Shown in pieces: positions 48,100-58,221 of a stretch of 64,000 bases of DNA. The stretch covers positions 1,116,001-1,180,000 of the forward strand of contig JADWOT020000001.1 of NCBI GenBank assembly GCA_036345935.2, written 5' to 3'. Source of the stretch: Taenia hydatigena. Lineage: Eukaryota > Platyhelminthes > Cestoda > Cyclophyllidea > Taeniidae. The notes under the pieces are model-generated. The model did no database searches. It had not been told where the DNA came from and worked only from the letters and a program-made list of their open reading frames with translations. Made by a program: the position numbers and the translations under genes. The first letter of the stretch is position 1. Each line of letters begins with the position of its first letter.

Positions 48100-49440
48100 A
48101 TTATGTTACCAGCGTCTTCAGTTGGCGCTGCTATCAGTGGCGATAGAAATGGTCCCTAGCATGCGAACCTGAAGTCGGGTCATGCTAAATGACCAAATGA
48201 TGAAACCATCCATCAACATGATCCAACTTTGAAAGGGGTCCAAGAAAATGCATTTATTTTGCAAAAAAACAGTCTGTGTGTGTGCCTTTAAAATGCATGT
48301 GGGCCAATCGAAGTATGCAAAAATTAGCATGACTTCCTGCATTTGCTAAGGAAATGAGCCGCACTCTACATTAATGCTATTTAAAAGGGAAGAATTTGCC
48401 ATTTTGAAGTGGATGCAATTCTTTGTGGAAAGTAAACAACTCTTTTAAGAATAGCATTGTTAAAATTACCTTTGGGTCATTTTATTGGCCTGTGTCACTT
48501 TAATTGATGGAAGACCTAAGAGAAGGGTGCCCTGGGGCATAAACAGTCTTTCCACAAATAAACGCTACCCTAGCAACAAGATCATGGCCAACTTATGGAT
48601 CGGTTTAGTCATGTATTTTAAACTTTTAATTGATGCCACCATTATGATGATCACTCTCATTTGCCAGAGGATATTTGTCTGTCTGTCTGTCTGACTATCA
48701 GAGCGTCCGAAGGTACTTGGCCAACGAAATCCATAAACTGCCTTTACACCCACTAATGAAGCCATTTTCGATGAGTCGTGTAACTGCACAACGCTCATTG
48801 AGACTCCATTATTTAAGCATATTTTTGGACTACTGATTAGGCTGCATTTGCTTCTCACTGCTAATCAATGTAATCGACGGGCTAGAATCACTTTTTGAGA
48901 GGTAATACTATACTAGCATCAAAATTTCTTCCAGCACTGTAAAGGAAGTAGTATGTGAAGCTTCTGCAACTCTGAAACCAAGCAGTACGCAACTTGTAGG
49001 GGAGACAAACTCCACGGCTTAATAGCAGAGGATGCAAAGAGTGGTGTCTCACGAATGGACTGGCGTTCATCCAGTCCCTGCAATGCTTCCATGTCATCCT
49101 TTTACACCCACCATATGGGACCACAAAGCTACAGCCAGTTATTACAACAAACTGTTGGGAAAACTGCAACAAAACTGAAGCGAAATTATCGTGGACAGAT
49201 CTTAAGCATTGTAAATTTGTATTTATTCAGCTGGTGCATTTGCATTTCAATATGCTATGAAAGGTCAGGAGAAACGTTTCTTTCTGGAGTCAGTAAATGC
49301 CACCGGAAGTTTGTTCAGCATTTCCAAATCTATCCTTGAATGCTAATCTTGTTACTTTTTTCTAAGTTAAGGTTAGTCTAAAGCTGTATTGGCTTGCACA
49401 GGTGACAGTCTTTCTGCTTCATGCAAAAAAGGGTTGCTAC
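48100..49440. other. No gene recognised between membrane-protein exons
   Basis: Probably intron sequence of a minus-strand gene. It contains a short (TCTG)n run near 48676-48692. Nothing else is supported. Confidence 0.35.
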
Positions 49441-49455
49441 AGATAAAAGGCAGTT

Positions 49456-49709
49456 TTATCTGAACTCTCTTCTTGAGTGAGCTTCTTCTTCGGAGGAGGA
49501 GAAGGAGCTGAAAGGTTTAGAGCCAAGAGTGAGCGATGTCCTAGCGCCCACTACATCAGCAAGGCTGTGCAATGTGTTGGTTAGGTGCAAAATCTTCTCT
49601 TCCGATGCGACCTCCTCCGCCACTGTGCTCGACCACTGACAACCAAACTGACAACGGCCATGTGACTCAAAGTGAATCGAATAATGAACTTTTGAATGTT
49701 GAAGGTCAC
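49456..49709 (-). CDS. Well-formed exon of unknown product with Ser/Glu-rich end
   Basis: A good acceptor (CGTTTTGCCTGTAG) on the minus strand is followed, in phase 1, by 84 codons ending in TAA at 49458-49456. Codon choice and composition look coding: GRCQFGCQWSS with two cysteines, an amphipathic KILHLTNTLHSLADVVGAR, and a low-complexity FSSFSSSEEE tail. No family is recognised. It lies between the 51.8-52.5 kb block and the otopetrin-like exons on the same strand. It could be the last exon of a separate gene, or, if spliced out before its stop, a soluble loop of the same membrane protein. Confidence 0.45.
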
Positions 49710-50172
49710 CTACAGGCAAAACGGATCGCGATGTGTTATGGATGTGGCTGAGATCTCTTATCACCGGCTATCAATGCGTTGGTTTGCGAGACACCAATCA
49801 ATCTCAATGCAAAAACCATCCATTGGTGAGTGAGAAAATTAGGAAATATGATGTAAACAGCTAGAGTCAACTTGTCACTTGATTGTGCGCCCATGTAAGC
49901 CATCTCGTTTGATCCATTTGGTGAACGAAAATTGACTTCCTGTAATAGGCTCCTTCTCCATTACCAACCTTTGCTAAAATGTATTCCTATGCAAGCGATT
50001 GGAAATACACATAAAATATTAACTACATCCTCCTTCCAAGTACGCATGTGGACGTGATGAAGTTAAATGAGCATGTATGGTGTTCGATTGCCTGCGTGGT
50101 GCTTTGCGGAAAGCGTCTTTGGGTATTCTAGTACTGAAATTAACACAATTAAAATCCATCAGCGTCTCTTAG

Positions 50173-50559
50173 TCAACAAATCAAGTACGAAATGTCTTCG
50201 TTTCTCTTTCGACCACTATACATGTACTTATGGTGTTTGTCAACAATGAGGCATGTAGTGACAAGCACTAGAAAGTTATCATTATAGAATGTGGCAAGTG
50301 AAGCAGTATGTCTCATCTCCACTTCACCCCATTCTCTCATCCTCGAGTTAAAATCGAGGTTGTGCGGTGCACGCCATGAATTTACGGCTTGACCTGTGAA
50401 ATTAGTCCCTTGAGGAGGTGATATACCCCAAAGTCGGATTTTCGCCTCCAATAATTGAGCGAAGGGTGGTAAGTGATCACGTCTACTAAGGAATCGTAAC
50501 ACACTGGCTTTTGGTCTCTCATAATCACCAAATTTGATATAAATAGAAGAAAATACCAA
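50173..50559 (-). CDS. Unassigned open frame, possibly repeat-derived
   Basis: A 128-codon minus-strand frame with plausible protein composition (for example NSRMREWGEVEMRHTASLA). A second overlapping frame, from an acceptor near 50500, is also open for about 32 codons and ends at a poor donor (CAG|GTCAAG). Two competing frames make either call weak. No mobile-element motif is visible. Confidence 0.22.
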   Translation of the reverse strand: MVFSSIYIKFGDYERPKASVLRFLSRRDHLPPFAQLLEAKIRLWGISPPQGTNFTGQAVNSWRAPHNLDFNSRMREWGEVEMRHTASLATFYNDNFLVLVTTCLIVDKHHKYMYSGRKRNEDISYLIC

Positions 50560-51812
50560 TCCGCCTATTTCAATTTCGAGCTGTTTTCAATAACGAAGGC
50601 AGAGAAAGTTATTTCTTGCATAAAGGCTACCTCTAAATGATACGCCTGTAGAACCAGGATCTTGAACTACTTGTAAATGACATATTACTCCTTAGCCGCC
50701 AAATCAATGCTTACAACTAGGTTTTACAGCTTTAATGCTGTGCCAAAAGTTGTGGAAACAATTAAAACAATTCTCCGTAAACGCGCTCATATTTTAGCAG
50801 TATTGTGACCATTTAAACGCTTTAAGCAGGTTAACAAATGTTACCAGGGGAGATAGCATGGTTACTTGACTACGTTGTGCTGATGAAATATTTAATGCGT
50901 TAGCATTATCAAGTATCGATTACTGAAGAAGCAAATAATCATTCAAGCAGTCATTCAAATGAATTGGGTAAGTATACCTACTCGGTGTTACTTTGAAAGA
51001 AAGTAAATCTTCCAGAAAATGTAGGTGGCATGAATTGCATTCAAAGGGGTCCAGAGTATACTATGGCAGCGCTTTTTTGCGGTTTACTGTACGAAACTGA
51101 TCGGCAACACTAAATCGGTTAATGTAATGCTTCATTTTACAAATAAAGGGGGGCAAGACTTGTGCTTAGTAGGGAACACAAAAATTCAGTTCTGTGGTGG
51201 AAGTGGTGACAATCTAATTATCGATTGCAAACAGCACATCGGTTCCCTTCCTGAAGTGCAAATGTTGAGGCACGAAAGGTAAAACCGGTACATCTGTCCT
51301 TTTTAACTCATAATTGTAGGAAACCCGGGGAATAAGGCATTGTCTTCATCCAAAATTTAAGTGTCATGTATCTAAACAAAGCACCTCTCTTACCAACTGC
51401 ATCAAGATTGTCAGAACCTAACTTAAAACAGTTTTTATGGATTCGATTGTTTTAAAATTCTGATTAGTGTTAGCTTTGTCTACAAATCAGGAAAATTAGT
51501 TTAAAAAAGGATGAATTTTTACCATGTAGGAAATTTTTTAGCTATCTTGTTTGAAGCATTGCTATAGCTAAGCGAAATCGCTCTACCAATGGAACGCACA
51601 GGGCAATTTCTAATCTGAAGCCTGCTTCTCTTACTTCCTTTGCTAAATTTTGCCTCGACCTTAAGGAAGTCGACTTAATCCACGAAGTTCAATCCTTTTT
51701 AACTATCTAGACATGCACAACTATCAACCACATCCACTCCATTTTGAGGCATGAAGTCACTTCTGTTTTCACATGTCTTTTAGATAAAGAATCAGGCAGG
51801 ATGGGACCTTAC

Positions 51813-52515
51813 CAATGCGCATGAGTAGTCTGCGGTTATCTCAAACCATGCATGGTATCCAGACAATTTGAAAACAGCCGCTTTACTTGTCGCCAGTACA
51901 CAGTCAAGGCGTCTCATAGTCAGACGTACATTAGCGGCAGCATTGAGCAGACAGAAACCTCTAGGCAAGGCAAAGAAATTGAGTATCTGCTGGAATCTGG
52001 TAAACTTTGTATCAGACGATCCTGTCGAGTTCTTTTTCTCCTTCCCTTCGTGCAAACGATCAACTGTCTGATCTGCATTGTGACAGATGCCTCTGTTTCT
52101 TTGGCGACCTGCATGCTATTGGCATTAGAGCACCCATCTTTCCTCAGCATCGTGCCCGCAGAGTCCAGCATGGGTCGGGCGATAAAGAGAAGGCTAGGAT
52201 AAAAGCCGGCGACCCAAACAAAAGGGGCCACTGAGGAGTAAACGAAGAGAAGTAGAACTGTGAAACGCGTCTTGCTGGCAGTCGTGATCGCACAACTTAG
52301 CTTGGGGATGTGACCTAAGCACTGGATTTCATCGGTTGCCTCACCATTTGAGAGTCAGCTGCCTGGTCACTACTGGCACGCTGCACGTGCAAAGCATGCA
52401 GACAGAGAAGCAAGTGCTGTGACCACAGCCGAAGCACCCACTCAGCGTCTGATTGCATCACAACTTTGCCAATCTGCGTATTGATGGTGATGGTGACAGC
52501 GCGCAACATCGCCAC
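51813..52515 (-). CDS. Multi-exon membrane-protein block, possibly N-terminal half of the otopetrin-like gene
   Basis: Three stretches of coding-like sequence lie close together on the minus strand. The first (52515-52345) ends at ATG|GTGAGG. After a 44-base intron the second (52300-about 52109) stays in phase and encodes a hydrophobic helix (FTVLLLFVYSSVAPFVWVAG, then FYPSLLFIA). The third (about 52105-51813) encodes a basic linker and then FALPRGFCLLNAAANVRL and HAWFEITADY, ending at a clean TTG|GTAAGG donor in phase 0. The last part loosely resembles the otopetrin helix pair before the first extracellular loop. The boundary between the second and third exons is uncertain because frames overlap there. 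No start codon is assigned. Confidence 0.4.
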
Positions 52516-52599
52516 TACTTATAACCCATTGATAGAAGTCCTCCTCCCCATTCATCAAACAATTCTCTACGTAAACAATTACTTTTTCTTATGGTGATG

Positions 52600-53345
52600 A
52601 TGTATCACCTCACGATTCCCACATTTCGTCTCACCGTCACGCACTTGTGACGCGCATATGATGCCAGTTTACCACTTTCCTTTTTTCGTCTTAAACATAC
52701 AATTATGCATATATGCATGCTCTAACATCTTCAACCCATCACTTATCCATAATCATTTCAGTACGTCCTCGTTACTAATGCCAGCTCCAAATTCTCTAAT
52801 TTTGTCATTTTATTTATGAAATACTTGCAATTTACTTGCCCACTGTCTAGCATTCTCAAGCCACCCAACTAACTCAGACGTTTCATTGCTTTCTTTACTT
52901 GTAAGATGCTTTGCTGCTGTCTGTTTACCTTCTCGGTATTGCTTGCAATAACTTGGGTGCCCATGTTGTAGCCAGGTTCGTCTCAGCATATTACGTGACC
53001 CGCAGTCCACCCTTTCCGAAGGGCACTCAACCGACTTTCTTCTCCTTTTTGTCAATTCCACAAGGGTCTACGCCTTTAATTTTAATTTGTCTACGCGATC
53101 AGCCACGCACAATAGTCACTAAGCAGTAATGCAGCATTTAAATAATTCACTACTTCCCATCAAGATGCACGAAAGCAGTTGACGCCAGAGTGATGAAGAT
53201 GACTCGCAATGGCGAATGCCCACTCACCTAGGCCGAATGTGCAAACGATTATGCATGTACGCAAACCCAAGGGAGCACATGCCTTGCGATAAATTTCCTC
53301 CTCATTCATAACTCTCCCACTTTTCCCCACCCAACACACACCTTG
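52600..53345. other. No gene recognised
   Basis: Pyrimidine-rich sequence with no supported exon. Confidence 0.35.
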
Positions 53346-53347
53346 CT

Positions 53348-53818
53348 ATGTTTCTATCCTACCATTACACTTGCACACACTTTAGTGGTATTGTCGAGAA
53401 GAAAACTGCTTATCCTTTTGTTGTAATTGCCTCAAGTATTTGTGGGAATGTGAACTCCCACTATTCGTTAATTTGGCGCCAAATACACCCACTACTCAAC
53501 TTGATTCGACAAGGAGTAGTGACAGTAGCAAAACCACTCCCAAAAGCCATCACTGTGCCTATACAATCGGAGGAAAGTACTCATGCTTGGGCACAGTTAT
53601 GTGAGGCCAAGTTTTCAAGGCGATGCTGCGGTCTTGCAATGGAGAAGCATAATTTTGCTAGTGCAACAGGCTATTACGCCAGCAATGCGACGACGAAGAG
53701 AATATTTTCAGATCAAGTTATAAATAAATGCATGTGTGCACGCTCCTTCCAAATTAACGTTCTAGATTCATTAATGATCGCGAAATCAAATGGAACTTGT
53801 CCCACCCTGACAGTCTGA
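53348..53818 (+). CDS. Long open frame of unknown significance
   Basis: A 156-codon plus-strand frame ending at 53818, long for chance at this base composition. The middle part (GVVTVAKPLPKAITVPIQ, then EESTHAWAQLCEAKF) reads like protein, but no motif, signal peptide or clear splice boundary identifies it. It could be a decayed mobile-element fragment. Confidence 0.22.
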   Translation: MFLSYHYTCTHFSGIVEKKTAYPFVVIASSICGNVNSHYSLIWRQIHPLLNLIRQGVVTVAKPLPKAITVPIQSEESTHAWAQLCEAKFSRRCCGLAMEKHNFASATGYYASNATTKRIFSDQVINKCMCARSFQINVLDSLMIAKSNGTCPTLTV

Positions 53819-54210
53819 CCTTATGAAGTGCTAGAATTACCAGCCCTATGCCCTTCCCACTCCTCCAAAGAATCGTGTTCACATTTCTTTTGCAACCAAC
53901 TCGAAAGCTATGAGCCGATTTAACTCAGTGATGTTTGCACGAGGAACGATGCCCACTGCAACAGCTAATGAGCGGACATTCAAGGAGGTCACTGCACGCA
54001 AGCACAAAGTACTACTTACTCAGTGGTGGTAGACGTGCAAGTTAAATGCTACTCACTTATTTGTTATTGAGGGATTTCTGTTTTACACACAGCTAGACAA
54101 AATTGCTATCTGCGCTGCCTCCAACTGACCATATACCTTGGAGCTCTTTGGTACTGCCTTCGAAAAGAAGGACCAGGTTTGCGCAGTAGAACCTCGTACC
54201 TATTCTTATA

Positions 54211-54717
54211 GTGTCACTATCCATTGTGCATATCTTAACTCAAATCGACTCATTATTACTGAAATTCATGCACAAGCATCCCGCAATTCGCATGCATTCT
54301 CGCCTGAACATCGGTAGGTTTGCTATAAGCCTTCCAGCTAAAGTAGACATGGATAACTGTTCGCAAAAACGCCTTCACAAGCCATCTGCCACTAATCAGT
54401 GTGGGTGGCTTAGCAGAACCCCTTTTCTAGCATGTGATATCGCTGTTTCTTTGAACCAGATCGTTCAAGCATTAAACGCTCACGCTGATATTGCAGCGAG
54501 TCATATGCCTCCACATCTATTGAGAGATCGCTTCTTCATTTCTCTTATGCAGGCGTTTAAATCGTGGGCGCTGTTTTCTCTACTACCCTGTCCAGCGATT
54601 TCTAATTTTTGTTGCCGCACATTCATTAAAATAATCTACAGGGCGTTAGAGGGCAAATTGTTAATATTAAACATCAACAAAAATAGTTCCACGAGCCGTT
54701 TCGAGATTTTTGCCTAA
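54211..54717 (+). CDS. Long open frame of unknown significance, acceptor at its start
   Basis: The longest plus-strand frame in the window (168 codons to TAA). An acceptor-like TACCTATTCTTATAG immediately precedes it. The middle contains a helix-like SLNQIVQALNAHADIAASH and the end is hydrophobic then basic. No family is recognised and no partner exon was found, so it may be a last exon of an unknown gene or a chance frame. Confidence 0.25.
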   Translation: MSLSIVHILTQIDSLLLKFMHKHPAIRMHSRLNIGRFAISLPAKVDMDNCSQKRLHKPSATNQCGWLSRTPFLACDIAVSLNQIVQALNAHADIAASHMPPHLLRDRFFISLMQAFKSWALFSLLPCPAISNFCCRTFIKIIYRALEGKLLILNINKNSSTSRFEIFA

Positions 54718-55879
54718 TCTACAGAACGAATGTGAGAAAAGCATCTGTTTTGCTTTCGGCATTGATCAGTGTCCTGCAATTCTTCCAAGGCGTGAGTTTT
54801 GCTGGATTAATTTTTAGATAAATGAAAACAGTAACTGCATCATCACTGGCCGATTTGTTTGCTCTCAAGTATACAGTAGGGGATCTCGTTCTATCCAACG
54901 TCTCTCTTATTAACATCCCTTAAATTGAGCAGAACGATTTGCCAAGTGTGGTGCAGCAAATTTTTCTTCTTACCTTTGATCAGCCACTACACAGAAGTAT
55001 TTGAATTCGTGTCCCATGTGGCACAGTGGAAAACTGCAGCAAAGTATCCGAGAAACGAAGGGGAGAAAACGGCGCTAATTAGGTCGACACAAGATGGAGG
55101 ATATCGCATTCCATTATTTCTGCACGATCTTTTTATCCATGGTCTTGTTTGTTATGTGCCAACTGTTTAAATTTTACCTATCTTGGTAAGCTTCCTTTGC
55201 GTTGGCTTTTGCACTTGTAGGTAGAGAGGGAAGAGATGATGGTGCACTGTCTTTACGGTTGTGCGCCAAAAAGAATGTAGCAACTTATCACAATGTGACC
55301 ACCTATAGCATATACGAGCAAATCGAACGTCTGCGAAGTAGGGAAAGGCTTGGTTAGACGCAGTAAAGGAGTAGCAACCGCAGTTGCGTTACTCCTTTAT
55401 CCACAACGACCTCTTAAACAAGAAAAGGATTCCCTCAATTATACAAAGATTTCGAGACATTCTTAAACGATAGCAAACATTGAATTAGCATGACAACTAA
55501 CTTATCATTTCATTACGAGAACCCTTCCTAGTACTTACAAGTTCCTACACCTGATAGCCTTCATTACGCGAATGTATGTGGGCCAAGAACGGATTGCCTG
55601 ATGGGCTGTTGTGAAAGCATAGAGCTCTTACAAATGCGTCGGGTGCTGTGGTTTCGAGATATTTTTAGGTTGAGGACGGCTCTTCCATTATACCTCATTT
55701 TGCTGGCTACCTGCGCTTTGACCATAGGACACAGAAGACAGTGGCAAGATGCCTTCCAACGTTTTTCTCTGACCACTCTGTAGAGAGATGTATTTGGCAA
55801 GCGTTAATGCTTCTGACATGTACTTTGAGCAACGTAATATGAAGAGATGATGCATCTATCGGAATGGGATTGAAAGCAG

Positions 55880-55980
55880 ATTCTGGGGCTGAGAATACAA
55901 TCACTGAGTGGGAGCCTACTGATTTAAAGAAAATACCAGGGTTTTGTACTGCGTCACAACTGTTCAAACACTACCCGCTG
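55880..55980 (+). CDS. Candidate FnIII half-domain exon (N-terminal part)
   Basis: A 101-base exon from GAAAGCAG to a perfect CTG|GTAAGC donor, phase 1 in and phase 0 out, encoding 33 residues. NTITEWEPTDLKKIPGF resembles the B-C strands of FnIII with the core Trp. The acceptor has a weak pyrimidine tract. It joins in phase to 58039, which reads like the second half of an FnIII domain, and out of phase to the Gly/Glu-rich piece at 56.2 kb. Confidence 0.4.
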
Positions 55981-56155
55981 GTAAGCTGGCGCATAAAGCA
56001 CCTCTCTTCGACTCTTTTCCTGCATATTATCTTGGAAGCATACACTCAGCTGTCTATTCCATAGCGGTTGTTAATGCTGTTTCCTAATAACCTCAGGAAA
56101 AGCATTCCTTATGTGTCGAATGAATTTCCCGGTAGAGTGTTTGTTAACCAGACAG

Positions 56156-56410
56156 GGAAGGTGGCGCAGGAGGTGAAGAAGGTGGTGGGGAGGAAGAAGT
56201 CGCTCCAACCACTAGCGGGTCTGGTCTCAATTCCACAGACTTTGGGATCTCCTTCGCTTCCACGGCGGTAGTGCCTGCCTACACTTTTGCGTGGGTTAGT
56301 GATTATCAAAAACTGATATATCAAGGACGATGCCCTCCGCCTACTAAATGAATCTCTTTTCATTATAGGCCTCCATTGTGCTGGCGTTGCGTCAGTCGTC
56401 ATTCATCTAA
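56156..56410 (+). CDS. Gly/Glu-rich segment and hydrophobic C-terminus, EG95-tail-like, possibly decayed
   Basis: From 56156 a frame encodes a Gly/Glu run (GGAGGEEGGGEEE), then APTTSGSGLNSTDFGISFAS, reaching a GCG|GTAGTG donor at 56268. A good acceptor (CTCTTTTCATTATAG) at 56368 continues in phase for 13 codons (ASIVLAL...) to TAA at 56408-56410. A T-S-G-S-x-L motif followed by a hydrophobic end is the style of EG95-type C-termini. Upstream, another frame from 56094 is open and would join this one only with a one-base shift in the GGG at 56155-56157, so either the splice model is wrong, the assembly has an indel, or the gene is broken. Confidence 0.3.
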
Positions 56411-57109
56411 CAATCGCAATGTATTCTCTCATGGTGAAAAACGGTCGCAACACAATTATGCAAATTTGTCCTGACTCAGTTTGAACCTTCTGGCTCATGC
56501 AAATGTGCGTGTATCCTTTCATCATCTTTTAAAGATTGCACTCAGTGGGGCAAGTTGAATTGACTGCAAGGCAGATCAATCAAAAGTTAGGAATGTGTCA
56601 GTGCAGAATATGAGTCCAATTTTCAGCAAATATCGGTGAGAAATAGCATGCCTACTCACAATTTTCCACAATGTGTGCAATCAGTGAGTGAACACAAACA
56701 AATGAACCTGCACACATCTTAACACAAGGGTGCCCATGCGAATTATGGAGAGGAGTTGAGAATGCAACGATTACCATCATCTGTTGAATGCTTCTTTATT
56801 TACGCTGGGTAGAGTCAAAGGTTAGAAAAAGTCTTGCTGCAGGCGGCCGCAAAATTCTTCAGACAAAACAAAGGTCCGCAATAAAGTGAAACAGAAAGAA
56901 AACACCGTCTCCAGTGCCTTCACAGCTCCTTGCACATTTACGGGAATGATTCTTAATTAGTCGGCCCATACATTACCCCATTCTTGGTCAACAGATCCAC
57001 TTCTGGGTGTATGCATAACCCGTATGATGTGCTGGTTTGCGATCATAGGAATGGACATATCGGGATATGTTGATTTACCGATGCTGAGTTGCGAGACCCC
57101 GAATGTTCA

Positions 57110-57265
57110 TCCGGATCTGTGTGCATATCGTTGAAAATATCCACAGCTAAGTCGCAGGATGAGAAAACAAATTTTGAATGATGTTTAGATTGACTGCCGA
57201 ATCGCGTGATTCAAAGGGACAAGTAATTCCTAATTATCAGCCACAATAATGAGTGATTATAATGG
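57110..57265. repeat. Diverged dispersed repeat, copy 2 (partner 45535-45695)
   Basis: Direct-orientation partner of the 45.5 kb copy; see the shared blocks listed there. No coding capacity is evident. Confidence 0.45.
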
Positions 57266-57450
57266 TTAGCAACGATCTTTTGAATAACCATAATTACGTA
57301 AAGATACATTGCGTATAATTTTTGGAAAAAAATAAATGTTGCTTTTGCTCGCTTTTGCATGGATCGAATGCTTACCTCTTAGTTTCTGCAAAAGAATCGC
57401 ATTGTGCCCAGGCAATTGTACTCTTGCCTTCAAGGCGCGTCGCATTTTGA

Positions 57451-57474
57451 ATATATATATATATATATATATAC
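57451..57474. repeat. (TA)n microsatellite
   Basis: About twelve uninterrupted TA units, just downstream (minus-strand sense) of the hydrophobic exon. Confidence 0.9.
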
Positions 57475-57479
57475 ATAGG

Positions 57480-57686
57480 ACTGCGACTCCTACAATGACG
57501 ATGGAAACTATAATAATTGGACAGATTGCGTATAAACAATATATGGCAGGGAGTGGGGCTACTGGCTCGGCGCAGAGATCAGCCCACCAGGCGAGGATAC
57601 AGTGACCAAGGCACAAATTGACCATGTGCCAAAGTACTAGTTGAACAATCAACTTGTTACATTCACTCTGTTCCAGTTCTTGCACC
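57480..57686 (-). CDS. Hydrophobic membrane exon on the minus strand, 3' edge uncertain
   Basis: After a TTGTCTACCCAG acceptor (phase 2) the minus-strand frame encodes NKLIVQLVLWHMVNLC, a Trp-rich link (ILAWWADLCAEP) and a second helix (AICPIIIVSIVIVGVAVLC). It then runs into a (TA)n microsatellite that must be non-coding. Two closely spaced helices suggest part of a polytopic membrane protein. The His-x-hydrophobic-Asn-Leu-Cys wording recalls the otopetrin helix, but the spacing is off. It may be a 5' exon of the minus-strand membrane gene or a separate paralogue. Confidence 0.33.
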
Positions 57687-58038
57687 CTGGGTAGACAATT
57701 TATCTAAAGACGACGTAGGCTGCATGCGAAACACTCTATTGCTGCACAATCTTTGCCACCTTGTCTTGGGTCTGTTTGTATTGTGACTGTTAAAGTTGCG
57801 GGAGACACGACATAGTTCACCGATAGAAGAAATCGTACCCAAATCCCCTTCATGTCCAACAAGCACGATTTGCTCTACCGTAACAGGCATGAATGCAGCA
57901 GTGACGACGCAATTTTAAACGGGCTGAAAAAGCGTGCCAGCAAAGGCCTTACTAAAACATGTACGTGTACAGAAAACTTTTTACCTAAGGAAGGCACAGA
58001 GTAATACCGCAATTCGATTTTAACTTGAGTGTCCCCAG

Positions 58039-58221
58039 GTAATCTACCAGACCGTCATTGACACCAGCTACGGCCTAAAGGTTGGCAACCTGGTCCCTTT
58101 TGACAATTGCAACCTACCAACCGTCATCGAGAGCCTCAGCGTCCACCATGTCGATAGACAATGCACCAAAGCCCGTGACCTTGAAAATGTCAAACAGAAT
58201 GGCGCATTTTTATTAAAATAG
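58039..58221 (+). CDS. Candidate FnIII half-domain exon (C-terminal part) with stop
   Basis: A GAGTGTCCCCAG acceptor is followed in phase 0 by 60 codons rich in third-position C/G, ending TAG at 58219-58221. TSYGLKVGNLVPF has the E-F form of FnIII (Tyr, then Leu-x-Pro-Phe), followed by a polar tail with QCTKARDLENVKQ. It is in phase with the 55880-55980 exon, and together they would make one FnIII domain split by a phase-0 intron. The tail after the domain is not recognised. FnIII here is a moderate call, as the F strand lacks the usual second tyrosine. Confidence 0.42.
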   Translation, partial: VIYQTVIDTSYGLKVGNLVPFDNCNLPTVIESLSVHHVDRQCTKARDLENVKQNGAFLLK

